Notes: generated by a model not told the origin, from the sequence alone. Shown: positions 7,853 to 16,700, numbered from the stretch's first letter. The stretch: 25,861 bases of DNA from Deltaproteobacteria bacterium (GCA_019310195.1 JAFDET010000008.1:1-25861), one strand, 5' to 3'. Translations and numbers: made by a program.

Positions 7853-8947
7853 ATGGCGCTCGGCCGTGCACCCTTCCGCCCGCCCCACTGCCCGAACCCG
7901 GCGTGCGGTTTCCATCGCGATCCGCGGGGTTGGCGCTTCAAGCGGGCTGGCTTCTACACCCGCCGGGCCCGGCCCCGACGAATCCAGCGGTACCGCTGTC
8001 TTCGCTGCCACCGGGCCTTCAGTTCACAGACCTTCTCGCCCACCTACTGGCTGCGCCGCCCCGAGCTCCAGACGCCCATCTATGAGGGCCTCATGGCCTG
8101 CGCCGGCTTCCGCCAGCTCGCCCGGGGCCTGGGCTGCTCGCCCTCCACCGTCCAGACCCACGCGGCACGTCTGGGCCGTCACGCCCTGCTCTTCCTCCAG
8201 GCCCATCTTCCTTCTCGAGTGACTGAGCCCCTCGTGATCGACGGCTTCGAGAGCTTCGAGCACAGCCAGTACTACCCCTTCCACGCCAACCTGGCCGTGG
8301 GCGCCGAGAGCCACTTCCTCTACGCCTTCAGCGATGCCGAGCTGCGGCGCAAGGGTCGCATGACCCCGTTCCAGAAGGCGAAGCGGGCACGGCTCGAGGC
8401 CCGCTTCGGGCGCCCCGACCCGCGGGCGATCGAGCACTCGGTGGCCGCCCTGGTGCGCATGCTGGCCGCCGCCGGCGAGGACCTGGAGATCCGCTCCGAC
8501 GAGCACCGGGCCTACCCCCGTGCGCTTCGACGTATCGAGGGCGTATCCATCCGCCACCGGGTGACCTCCTCGAAGGCGGCCCGCACCACGGGGAACCCGC
8601 TCTTCCCGGTCAACCGCATGGACCTCCTGCTCCGCCATGGCGGCGCCAACCACAAGCGCGAGACCATCGCGTTCTCGAAGCGGAGGCAAAGCGCGATGGA
8701 GCGCGTCGCCCTCTTCTCCGTATGGGTGAACTTCCAGAAGTCGCGGAGCGAGAAGCGTCGCGACGCCACGCCGGCCCAGGTGCTCGGCCTGGTGGACCAC
8801 CGGCTCTCGACCCGGGAGATCCTGGGCCGCCGGCTCTTTCCGACGCGGGTGCCGTTGCCCGAACCCTGGGAGCGCTACTACGAGAGCCGTATTCCCACGC
8901 GGGCGCGGCGCTGTTCGGTCCCGCGTTCGCGCCGCTACGCGGCCTGA
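7853..8947 (+). CDS. Transposase with N-terminal zinc ribbon
   Basis: The 364-residue protein begins with a C-x4-C...C-x2-C zinc ribbon (Cys13, Cys18, Cys49, Cys52), with the IS1/IS1595-type RYRCLRCHRAFS signature. A helix-turn-helix-like stretch follows (FRQLARGLGCSPSTVQTHAARL, about residues 86-107). A plausible DDE catalytic set is Asp130 (LVIDGF), Asp216 (RSDEHRAYP) and Glu283 (SAMERVALF). It would bind the inverted repeats and cut and join DNA. The frame is intact. The ATG has a purine-rich run gaggggagg ending 2 nt upstream. The lone ORF, without the InsA/InsB frameshift of classical IS1, suggests a single-frame relative. The catalytic residues are assigned by pattern, not alignment. 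Confidence 0.88.
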   Translation: MALGRAPFRPPHCPNPACGFHRDPRGWRFKRAGFYTRRARPRRIQRYRCLRCHRAFSSQTFSPTYWLRRPELQTPIYEGLMACAGFRQLARGLGCSPSTVQTHAARLGRHALLFLQAHLPSRVTEPLVIDGFESFEHSQYYPFHANLAVGAESHFLYAFSDAELRRKGRMTPFQKAKRARLEARFGRPDPRAIEHSVAALVRMLAAAGEDLEIRSDEHRAYPRALRRIEGVSIRHRVTSSKAARTTGNPLFPVNRMDLLLRHGGANHKRETIAFSKRRQSAMERVALFSVWVNFQKSRSEKRRDATPAQVLGLVDHRLSTREILGRRLFPTRVPLPEPWERYYESRIPTRARRCSVPRSRRYAA

Positions 8948-9007
8948 GCCGGGCGCCGCCAGCTGAGGCGCTCCGAACCCTCCGGCCGCAAGAGCCTTCT
9001 GCTAGAG

Positions 9008-9031
9008 AGGTCCAATCGGGAGGACACAACC
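9008..9031 (-). repeat. Right terminal inverted repeat of the insertion sequence
   Basis: Read on the minus strand this repeat begins ggttgtgtcc, identical to the outer 10 bp of the left end, then diverges (18 of 24 overall). Confidence 0.8.
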
Positions 9032-9071
9032 TTCGTGTAGAGGCGCGCCGCGGCCCGGCTCGCCGGGAGCT

Positions 9072-9698
9072 TCACTCGCGCGGAACCACGTGCACGGCAT
9101 GCACCACGATGCGCGTGCCGTCGCGCGCTTCGAGGATCAAGCTCCGCTTGGCCAGCTTGCCCACGTCGCCCAGCATGCGCGCAGCATCGCTGCCCGTGGC
9201 GATGGGTCGGATCTCCAGCTTGGCGTCCTTCAGAGAGACGGTACGCGCGGCCTCTCCGGCGCCGATCACGAGCTGGCCCGACTCCACGCGAAAGGGAACG
9301 GTCCGGTCGCGGCGCAGCATCTGCTGGAAGTCGCGGCGCGCCGTGTCGGGGCGGGGAGGCCCATCGAAGTAGATGCTGGCCCGCGCCTGGAGCTCCGGCT
9401 CGGGGTCGCCCAGGTCGTTCGTGCAGCGCGCCTCTCCCGTGCCCATGGGTTCGATTTCCAGGAGAAGGGTGAGTCGATGCTTGCGCCGACGCGGCGGCGC
9501 GATATTGGCTTTGCGCGCCACACGCATGGGCCCGCCGGGCAGGCTGCAGATCACCGGCCCGATGTACTTGCCGCTGGCCCAGGCGAGAGTGAGCTCCTGC
9601 ATGTTGGGCGCATCCTGGGCCCGGACGCCGGACGGGGCGAGCAGGGTCAGGACGAGGAACGCCGCAGCAGAACGGGCGGCTCGGAGCGGTCGCTTCAC
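9072..9698 (-). CDS. Exported protein of unknown function
   Basis: The predicted 208-residue protein starts with a clear signal peptide: a basic n-region KRPLRAAR, a hydrophobic core AAAFLVLTLLA, and a likely cleavage site VRAQ-DAP. The mature part is mixed beta, rich in charged residues, with two Cys (ICSLPGG and ARCTNDLG) that could form a disulphide. No membrane anchor or recognisable catalytic motif is seen, and I do not recognise the family. The GTG at 9698 is chosen because it places the signal peptide at the N-terminus; it lacks a Shine-Dalgarno. A second GTG at 9746 would add 16 residues. The gene is divergent from the Cys-rich gene at 9770 and ends 40 bp from the insertion sequence. 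Confidence 0.75.
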   Translation of the reverse strand: MKRPLRAARSAAAFLVLTLLAPSGVRAQDAPNMQELTLAWASGKYIGPVICSLPGGPMRVARKANIAPPRRRKHRLTLLLEIEPMGTGEARCTNDLGDPEPELQARASIYFDGPPRPDTARRDFQQMLRRDRTVPFRVESGQLVIGAGEAARTVSLKDAKLEIRPIATGSDAARMLGDVGKLAKRSLILEARDGTRIVVHAVHVVPRE

Positions 9699-9769
9699 GG
9701 AGGCGGAGGCTATCGGCTTTCGAGCGTGTTCGCCTTGACAGGGCACGGCCCGCGTTCCACCGTCGGTGC

Positions 9770-10060
9770 ATGCGTTGTTTCTCCTGCGGTGCCGAATTCG
9801 CCCTGGCGGCGAGTGAGCGCCTCGGCTTTCGCGAGGAGTGCACGGCCTGCCGCGCCGACCTGCATTGCTGCCGGAACTGCGCGCACCACGACCCGAGCGC
9901 CTACAACGAATGCCGCGAGTCCCAGGCCGAGCGGGTGGACGACCGCGAACGAGCCAACCGCTGCGAATGGTTTTCGCCGGGCACGGGCGGGGGCGGCGCG
10001 CGCGCGCGCGAGCAGGACCAGGCCCGCTCGAAGCTCGACTCCCTGTTCAAGAAACCCTAG
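9770..10060 (+). CDS. Small Cys-rich, probably zinc-binding protein
   Basis: The 96-residue protein has a compact Cys/His core: CFSCG (Cys3, Cys6), CTACRADLHCCRNCAHHDP, NECRESQAERV, and CEWFSP. The pattern of paired Cys motifs suggests one or two structural zinc sites. I recall similar short conserved hypothetical proteins in deltaproteobacteria, but no function is known to me. The C-terminal 25 residues (Gly/Arg-rich, then charged) look like a flexible tail. It is 22 bp upstream of the LOG-family gene on the same strand and may be co-transcribed. It has no strong Shine-Dalgarno. Confidence 0.8.
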   Translation: MRCFSCGAEFALAASERLGFREECTACRADLHCCRNCAHHDPSAYNECRESQAERVDDRERANRCEWFSPGTGGGGARAREQDQARSKLDSLFKKP

Positions 10061-10082
10061 CCGGTGAGCCGATACACCGCGT

Positions 10083-10763
10083 ATGAGTGACCGCCGGGCC
10101 AAGGACACGTGGGCCCTCTTCAAGATCATGGCCGAGTTCGTGGAGGGGTTCGAAACCCTGCGCCCCATCTGGCCTGCGGTCAGCATCTTCGGAAGCGCCC
10201 GCCTGGCGCCGGAGCACCGCTGGTACCGGGACGCCGAGATCGTGTCCCGCGCGCTGTCGCAGGCGGGCTTCTCGATCATCACCGGGGGTGGACCCGGCGT
10301 GATGGAAGCCGCCAACAAGGGCGCGAAGGAGGGCGAGGGGCGCTCCATCGGCTTGAACATCCGCCTGCCCCACGAGCAGGAACCGAACGCCTACGCAGAG
10401 CGGGTGATCCACTTCCAGTACTTCTTCGCCCGCAAGGTCATGTTCGTGAAGTACGCCTGTGCGCTGGTAGGCATGCCCGGCGGCTTCGGCACCCTGGACG
10501 AGATCTTCGAGTGCCTGACCCTGAGCCAGACCGGCAAGGTCCACCAGTTCCCCGTGGTGCTCTTCGGGGAGTCGTACTGGAGCGGGCTCTTCGACTGGAT
10601 CCGCAAGCAGCCGCTGCACGAGGGCATGGTCTCCGAGAGCGATCTCGATCTGTTCCGGATCACCGACGATGTGGACGAGCTGGTGGAGATCGTCCAGGAG
10701 AACTACACGCGGCGCCAGCGGGTCCACGGCCCGAGTGCCGGAGAAGGGCGCGACACGCCGTAG
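10083..10763 (+). CDS. LOG-family protein (nucleotide 5'-monophosphate nucleosidase-like, Rossmann fold)
   Basis: The 226-residue product has both LOG-family signatures: GGGPGVMEA (residues 68-76) and PGGFGTLDE (122-130). The second contains the catalytic Glu and the phosphate-binding loop. Family members release ribose 5-phosphate from nucleoside monophosphates, as in cytokinin-activating LOG and bacterial PpnN-like enzymes; some TIGR00730 proteins are uncharacterised. The N-terminal extension (about 30 residues before AVSIFGSAR) is typical of the longer bacterial group. The gene converges on the FHA gene with 7 bp between stops. The ATG has a weak ribosome-binding site. The exact substrate is not deducible. 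Confidence 0.92.
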   Translation: MSDRRAKDTWALFKIMAEFVEGFETLRPIWPAVSIFGSARLAPEHRWYRDAEIVSRALSQAGFSIITGGGPGVMEAANKGAKEGEGRSIGLNIRLPHEQEPNAYAERVIHFQYFFARKVMFVKYACALVGMPGGFGTLDEIFECLTLSQTGKVHQFPVVLFGESYWSGLFDWIRKQPLHEGMVSESDLDLFRITDDVDELVEIVQENYTRRQRVHGPSAGEGRDTP

Positions 10764-10770
10764 GCCGGGT

Positions 10771-11073
10771 TCAGTCCCGAAGCGCGAAGCAGAAGGCGGT
10801 CTGGCCGATCACGATCTCGTCGCCGTCGGCCAGGCTGCAGGAGCGGATCCGCTTGCCGTTCACCTTGGTGCCGTTGGTGGACTGCAGATCCTCGATGGTG
10901 AAGGCGTCGCTGCCGTCGTCGAACTCGATGATGGCATGCTCGCGGCTGATGCCCTCGTCGAGCAGGGTGATGTCGGTGTTGGGGTTGCGCCCGATCACGG
11001 TTGCGTCGAGCCCGAGCTCGTAGCTCATGCCCTCGAAACCGCCGTTCTGGATGGTCAAAGCCGCCCGGGCCAT
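10771..11073 (-). CDS. Stand-alone FHA-domain protein
   Basis: This 100-residue protein is essentially one forkhead-associated domain, a phosphothreonine-peptide reader. The conserved residues are present: Gly28-Arg29 (IGRN), Ser43 and His46 (SREHA), Asn67-Gly68 (QSTNGT) and a closing L-x-D-G-D-E-I stretch. It has no other domain, so it probably acts as an adaptor with a Ser/Thr kinase target; no kinase lies in the window. It is the last gene of a probable minus-strand set after the enhancer-binding protein and the nitrilase-like gene, 59 bp after the latter. A GGGGGA sequence upstream of ATG 11073 may serve as ribosome-binding site. Confidence 0.93.
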   Translation of the reverse strand: MARAALTIQNGGFEGMSYELGLDATVIGRNPNTDITLLDEGISREHAIIEFDDGSDAFTIEDLQSTNGTKVNGKRIRSCSLADGDEIVIGQTAFCFALRD

Positions 11074-11084
11074 GGTGTCCCCCA

Positions 11085-11096
11085 CTGGTCGACCAG
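11085..11096. promoter_or_regulatory. Perfect 12-bp palindrome upstream of the FHA gene
   Basis: The sequence ctggtcgaccag lies 11 nt upstream of the FHA start codon, in the 59-bp gap after the nitrilase-family gene. It could be a regulator-binding site or a small mRNA hairpin. No regulator is assigned. Confidence 0.3.
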
Positions 11097-11132
11097 CGCC
11101 GCTCGGGGTATCGGCTGATGCCCGGAGGGGCT

Positions 11133-11936
11133 TTAGAGGCGCCGGTGAGCCAGGGCGGGGAGGTCGCGGCGGATGCGATCCTGCTCCGCCAGGTCGCAGT
11201 CGGCCACCAGCACGCAGGGCCGGTCGCCGGCCCGGGCGATCACCAGGCCCCAGGGATCCGCCACCAGGGAGCGTCCGTAGCTGGCGCGTTCGGGGTTGTG
11301 GCGACCGCACTGGGCCGGGGCGATCACGAAGGCCTGGTTCTCCACGGCCCGGGCCCGGAGCAGCACCTCCCAGTGGTCCTTGCCGGTCTCGGGGGCGAAG
11401 GCGGCGGGTACGGCCAGGAAGCGCGCGCCCCGGGCCGCCATGGCTCGATAGAGCTCGGGGAAGCGAACGTCGTAGCAGACCGAGAGCCCGAGCCCGCCGA
11501 AGGGCGTCTCGGCCACCACCACGTCCTTGCCGGGCGCCACCGTGGAGGACTCCACGAAGGCGTCACCTCCGCTGGCGCGGAGATCTACGTCGAACAGGTG
11601 GATCTTCCGGTAGACGGCGGAGATCTCGCCCTGGGGGTCCACCAGCAGGCTGGTGTTGTGGATGTGCGAGTCGCCGGAGATGCGTTCGGGCAGCGTTCCG
11701 CCCAGCAGCCATACGCGGTGCTGCCGCGCCCGCTCGCGCAGGAAGCCCGCGATCTCCCCGTCGAGTCCCTGGGCACAGGGCACCGGCAGCCCCTCGCGCC
11801 GCAGATAGGCGAAGTTCTCGGGCAGGGCGACCAGCTGGGCGCCCCGGTCGGCGGCCTCAGCCAGCAGATCCGCGGCCGCGGCCAGGTTGCGGGCCACGTC
11901 GTCCACGGAGGTCATCTGCACCACGCCCACACGCAT
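11133..11936 (-). CDS. Carbon-nitrogen hydrolase, nitrilase superfamily (Nit/omega-amidase-like)
   Basis: The 267-residue cytoplasmic enzyme carries the nitrilase catalytic triad: Glu40 (LPENFAY), Lys111 (YRKIHLFDV) and Cys154 (SVCYDVRFPE). The motifs most resemble the Nit1/Nit2 branch, which includes deaminated-glutathione amidase and omega-amidase, enzymes that repair or recycle 2-oxo-acid amides. Length is normal for that branch. It lies 29 bp downstream of the enhancer-binding-type gene and upstream of the FHA gene, so the three probably share a transcript. No good Shine-Dalgarno precedes ATG 11936. The substrate is inferred from family only. Confidence 0.93.
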   Translation of the reverse strand: MRVGVVQMTSVDDVARNLAAAADLLAEAADRGAQLVALPENFAYLRREGLPVPCAQGLDGEIAGFLRERARQHRVWLLGGTLPERISGDSHIHNTSLLVDPQGEISAVYRKIHLFDVDLRASGGDAFVESSTVAPGKDVVVAETPFGGLGLSVCYDVRFPELYRAMAARGARFLAVPAAFAPETGKDHWEVLLRARAVENQAFVIAPAQCGRHNPERASYGRSLVADPWGLVIARAGDRPCVLVADCDLAEQDRIRRDLPALAHRRL

Positions 11937-11965
11937 GGCAGCAGGATAGCGGCGCGCGGGCGGCG

Positions 11966-12958
11966 TCAGCCCCGGAACTGCTGGGGGTCTACGCCGGTGC
12001 GCCGGATCACGTCGTAGAAGTCCTTGCGGTCCTTCTTGGCCAGGCGCGCCGCGCGGCTGATATTGCCCTTGCAGCGACGCAGCAGCCCTTCCACATAGCG
12101 CGTCTCGAAAGCGCGCTTGGCCTCCTTGAACGACGGAATCGCCTCGCCCTCACTCGACAGCATCAGGGCCTCGGCGCTCACCGCAGCTCCGCCGGCCAGG
12201 CGTACGGCCTGGCGGACGCGCTCGCGCAGCTCGCGGGCGTTGCCGGGCCAGCGCTGCCCGAGCAGGGCCTCGCGGGCATCCTCGGTGAAGCCCACCGGCG
12301 GATCACCCTGCTCCTCGGCGCACTCCGCCAGGAAGTGGGCGGCCAGCGGCAGGATGTCCTCGTTGCGCTCGGCCAGCGGGGAGATCGTGATGCGGTGGTG
12401 GGGCACGTCCCCGAAGATCGATCCGTTGCTGCCGCGGCTGGTGACCACCACGCGGGCCCGCAGCGGCTGGCCGACCTCCTCGCCCTCGCGGGTGAAGTGG
12501 CCCTGCGTCAGCGCCGCCAGGAGGTTGCGGGCGACCTCGTCGCGCAACGAGTCGGCGTCGGTCAGCAGGAGCGTGCCGCGAGCGGCCTCTGCCAGGCCTC
12601 CGGAGTACTCACCGGGAACGGCGCCGTGGACGTTCGGCGCGCAGCCGAACACCTCTCGGCCTTGCAGCGCCTCGGGCAGGGCGCCACAGGCGCGCTCCAC
12701 GAAGGGCCCTTCGGTCCTCGCGCCCCACGCGTGCACCGCGCGAGCCAGGAAGCGTTTGCCCACGCCCGCCGGTCCGCACACCAGGACCGGAAGGTCCGAC
12801 CGCGCTGCGGCCAGGGCCTGGTCGATGGCAAGCCGGGCGTCCCGACTGGCTCCTACGACCCGATCGCCGCGCCGGCGACCGATTCGTCGATCCGTGGGGC
12901 TGCCCGCCCCGGTCGTTGCGTTTTGGCCACCATCATGCGTCGTCGTCGTCGCGCTCAT
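11966..12958 (-). CDS. Degenerate bacterial enhancer-binding (AAA+) transcription regulator with Fis-type HTH
   Basis: The 330-residue protein has a sigma-54-activator-like AAA+ domain (about residues 35-260) and a C-terminal Fis-type helix-turn-helix (NISRAARLAKKDRKDFYDVI). Walker A is present (CGPAGVGKR, 61-69) and sensor II is WPGNARELRERV. The sigma-54-contacting GAFTGA loop is missing, replaced by NVHGAV around residues 109-114. Walker B reads LLLTDADS rather than the usual L-F-L-D-E. It has no receiver, GAF or FHA domain; the first 30 residues are polar and include four consecutive Thr. It may regulate without sigma-54 remodelling, like TyrR or FleQ-type relatives, or be a decayed activator. 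A strong promoter match and GGGAGGGGG ribosome-binding site precede ATG 12958. It is divergent from mutL. Confidence 0.88.
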   Translation of the reverse strand: MSATTTTHDGGQNATTGAGSPTDRRIGRRRGDRVVGASRDARLAIDQALAAARSDLPVLVCGPAGVGKRFLARAVHAWGARTEGPFVERACGALPEALQGREVFGCAPNVHGAVPGEYSGGLAEAARGTLLLTDADSLRDEVARNLLAALTQGHFTREGEEVGQPLRARVVVTSRGSNGSIFGDVPHHRITISPLAERNEDILPLAAHFLAECAEEQGDPPVGFTEDAREALLGQRWPGNARELRERVRQAVRLAGGAAVSAEALMLSSEGEAIPSFKEAKRAFETRYVEGLLRRCKGNISRAARLAKKDRKDFYDVIRRTGVDPQQFRG

Positions 12959-12991
12959 ACAGCCCAGACCCCCTCCCAGCCAATGATGAAA

Positions 12992-13019
12992 ACTATTGAG
13001 AAGTCGGGATGCTTGTCAA
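12992..13019 (-). promoter_or_regulatory. Sigma-70-type promoter for the regulator-nitrilase-FHA set
   Basis: On the minus strand a perfect TTGACA (13019-13014) is followed after 16 bp by AATAGT (12997-12992), a 4 of 6 match to TATAAT. The start point would fall near 12985, leaving a leader of about 27 nt with a GGGAGGGGG ribosome-binding site before ATG 12958. This lies in a locally AT-richer stretch, which adds support. Confidence 0.55.
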
Positions 13020-13082
13020 TGGAATTGCGGGTAGACTCGTCCTCGGGCTGGCCTCAAGCGGAATGCTAGCCGCTCCACCTCA

Positions 13083-13128
13083 GGGGGAAACCCCACATTT
13101 TGCCGACTATGGGCCATTTTCAGCCCAT
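13083..13128 (+). promoter_or_regulatory. Two short hairpins in the mutL upstream region
   Basis: One is GGGG-GAAA-CCCC (13083-13094), a 4-bp stem with a GNRA-type loop. The other is ATGGGC-N8-GCCCAT (13109-13114 with 13123-13128), a 6-bp stem. They lie 22-67 bp before the mutL start. They could be leader structures or a protein-binding palindrome; no function is shown. Confidence 0.3.
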
Positions 13129-13149
13129 CCGCGAGCCACGGGAGACCGC

Positions 13150-14952
<1,803 letters not shown>

Positions 14953-15005
14953 AAGCCGGAGCGCTACGTTCGCCGCCCGTGCCGAAGTGCGACACAGGAC
15001 CGCCG

Positions 15006-15944
15006 GTGATCGTCATCACCGGGCCGACGGCGACGGGGAAGTCCGCGCTCGCCATTCAGCTGGCCGAGCGCTGCGCTGGCGAGATCGTGAATGCGGACTC
15101 CATGCAGGTCTACCGCTACCTGGACATCGGGACCGCCAAGCCCAGCCTCGCCGAGCGCGCCCGGGTACCGCACCACATGTTCGACGTGGTCACACCGGAC
15201 GTAGAGTACAGCGCGGGTCGCTACTGCAGCGAGGCGCGTGCTGCCGCCGCGGCGATCCACGACGGAGGCGCTCCGGTCCTGCTGGTAGGCGGCACCGGGC
15301 TGTACATCCGGGCCTTCCTGCAGGGGCTGGTGGAGGAGGGCGGCGCGGCCAACCCCGAGCTGCGCACGCGCCTGGAGGCCGAGCACGCGCAAGCGGCGGG
15401 GGAGGGCGACCCGACGCGACTTCACCGGCGCCTGGAGAAGGCGGATCCCGAGTCGGCCTCGCGGATCCACCCCAACGACGTACGGCGCCTGGTGCGCGCC
15501 CTGGAGATCCTGGAGCGCACCGGAGAGCCGCCATCCCAGGTGCGCAGCCGGCAGGGCTTCGACGATGCGCCGTACCGCGTGCTGCACCTGGCCCTGGACC
15601 TGCCCGTGGCGCAGCTGGATGCGCGCATCGACGAGCGCTGCCGGCGCATGCTGGACCGCGGGCTGCTCCAGGAGGTGCGCGACCTGGTCGCGCGCGGCTA
15701 CGGCCCGCAGCTGCGTCCGCTTCAGGCCATCGGCTACCGCCACATGTGGCCGGTGGTCGAGGGCTCCGACACGCTGGCCAACGCGCTGCCCGAGATGCAG
15801 CGCGACACGCGCCGCTTCGCGCGGCGCCAGCGCACCTGGCTGCGCAGCGTGCCCGACGCGCGCTGGGTGGACCCGCGCGACGAGGCGAAGATCGCCGCGG
15901 ATGTGGCGGCGTTTCTGGAGGCTCTCCTTGGCCCCTCTCGCTGA
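15006..15944 (+). CDS. miaA: tRNA dimethylallyltransferase MiaA
   Basis: MiaA transfers a dimethylallyl group to A37 of tRNAs reading UNN codons. The product has Walker A GPTATGKS at its N-terminus, then ADSMQVYRYLDIGTAKP, HHMFDVV, VGGTGLYIRAFLQGL, NDVRRLVRALEI, and the tRNA-binding LQAIGYRHMWPVVEG...RRFARRQRTWLR. All core motifs are present and the length of about 312 residues is normal. GTG 15006 has AGGA 6 nt upstream and is preferred; an in-frame GTG at 14979 would add 9 residues. It lies 53 bp after mutL on the same strand and is probably co-transcribed with it. Confidence 0.95.
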   Translation: MIVITGPTATGKSALAIQLAERCAGEIVNADSMQVYRYLDIGTAKPSLAERARVPHHMFDVVTPDVEYSAGRYCSEARAAAAAIHDGGAPVLLVGGTGLYIRAFLQGLVEEGGAANPELRTRLEAEHAQAAGEGDPTRLHRRLEKADPESASRIHPNDVRRLVRALEILERTGEPPSQVRSRQGFDDAPYRVLHLALDLPVAQLDARIDERCRRMLDRGLLQEVRDLVARGYGPQLRPLQAIGYRHMWPVVEGSDTLANALPEMQRDTRRFARRQRTWLRSVPDARWVDPRDEAKIAADVAAFLEALLGPSR

Positions 15945-16000
15945 CCTGGACCCGGCCGCTGCCGGATTCGTGGAGGGGAGGCGGGCGGCTGAGCCGTGGG

Positions 16001-16016
16001 TGGCACAAGATGTGCA
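16001..16016 (+). promoter_or_regulatory. Sigma-54 (-24/-12) promoter match upstream of the hemerythrin-like gene
   Basis: TGGCAC (16001-16006) and GTGCAT (16012-16017) give the exact GG-N10-GC spacing (GG 16002-16003, GC 16014-16015), with one deviation in the -12 element (GTGC for TTGC). It sits in the 168-bp gap after miaA. The start point would be near 16027, giving a leader of about 86 nt to ATG 16113, which has GGGAG upstream. Activity is inferred. Confidence 0.5.
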
Positions 16017-16112
16017 TTCCCCTCGGGATGAAACGGACCGGGTGAGCATGCTGTCACACGCCTGCGCCGAGCAGAGTGTGGTGCTGCGAGTCCGAAAACT
16101 GCGGGAGACGCC

Positions 16113-16553
16113 ATGGCCGATGACGAGCGGGTAGCCAGCGGCGACCGGCACGATGCGATCCGCTTGACCCATGAGGCGCACCGGACGATCGGGGTGCAGA
16201 TCGAGGAGCTCGCCAGCTCGCCCGACCTGGAAACCACCGCGCGCCGGCTGGCGTCCTTTGCCGATGTCCTGGAGGCCCACTTCGCCGACGAGGAGGCGCC
16301 TGACGGGCTCTTCGACGTGCTGCGCTTCAAGCGTCCTGAGATGCATCGACGTCTCAAGTTCCTGCAAGAGGATCACCGAAGGATGATGCAGGCCCTGGGG
16401 GTGTTGCGGGCCGCAGCGGGGGACGACAGCTGGTCTTTTTCGCGGATGCAGCGCGAGGTGGCGAGCTTCCTGTATCAACTCCGCCGGCACGAGCGCGCCG
16501 AGGGCCGCTTGATCGCAGATGTGTACTACCTCGACGAGGGTGGAACCGGGTGA
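16113..16553 (+). CDS. Hemerythrin-like (HHE) four-helix metal-binding protein
   Basis: The 146-residue all-helical protein has the HHE pattern of metal ligands: His20/His23 in helix 1, H-x-x-x-E at His56-Glu60, His88, and H-x-x-x-E at His126-Glu130. This matches the hemerythrin/HHE cation-binding family, whose members bind a di-iron centre and sense or handle O2, NO or iron. No signal peptide or partner domain is present, so it is a soluble cytoplasmic protein. A sigma-54-type promoter match lies about 100 bp upstream. It precedes the oxygen-sensitive 2-oxoacid oxidoreductase operon by 147 bp, so a role in protecting or repairing Fe-S enzymes is conceivable but unproven. Confidence 0.82.
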   Translation: MADDERVASGDRHDAIRLTHEAHRTIGVQIEELASSPDLETTARRLASFADVLEAHFADEEAPDGLFDVLRFKRPEMHRRLKFLQEDHRRMMQALGVLRAAAGDDSWSFSRMQREVASFLYQLRRHERAEGRLIADVYYLDEGGTG

Positions 16554-16700
16554 TCCGAGGGCATCCCGCATCGGTGCAAGCCATGAGGCATTGTGTCCTG
16601 ATGACGGGGCAATCTGCCACATATCTCCGCGTCGCCGAGCGCTGCGACCGGCCCAAGCCTGGAACCCAACCCCGTCATGACCCCCGCCAAGGAGAGCTCC

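Larger units (their letters stand above)
7801..9031 (+). mobile_element. Insertion sequence, IS1/IS1595-like, 1231 bp
   Basis: The element is bounded by terminal inverted repeats: 7801-7824 and the reverse complement of 9008-9031 match at 18 of 24 positions, with the outermost 10 bp (ggttgtgtcc) identical. It contains one intact transposase gene. The flanking 9-mers tttctctag (7792-7800) and ttcgtgtag (9032-9040) agree at 6 of 9 positions and may be a decayed target duplication. Family assignment is tentative and rests on the transposase zinc ribbon; the ends were not compared with a database. Confidence 0.82.

Noticed and set aside
9054..9067. cccgg-ctcg-ccggg hairpin after the insertion sequence, possible terminator
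   Set aside because: It has a short stem and no T-run on either side; GC-rich inverted repeats of this size are frequent here.
9735..9740. Perfect TTGACA upstream of the Cys-rich gene
   Set aside because: At 16-18 bp downstream there is no acceptable -10 element, so a promoter was not called.
9996..10010. 15-bp alternating GC run in the Cys-rich gene, possible slippage site
   Set aside because: It encodes a plausible Ala/Arg linker, and such runs are common at this GC content; one sequence gives no evidence of length variation.
10145..10159. ggggttcgaaaccct resembles a tRNA T-arm
   Set aside because: It lies inside the LOG-family gene, and no acceptor, D-arm or anticodon arm can be folded around it.
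12939..12952. cgtcgtcgtcgtc trinucleotide run at the start of the regulator gene
   Set aside because: It encodes four Thr. Changes would be in frame and not switch the gene, and nothing suggests instability.
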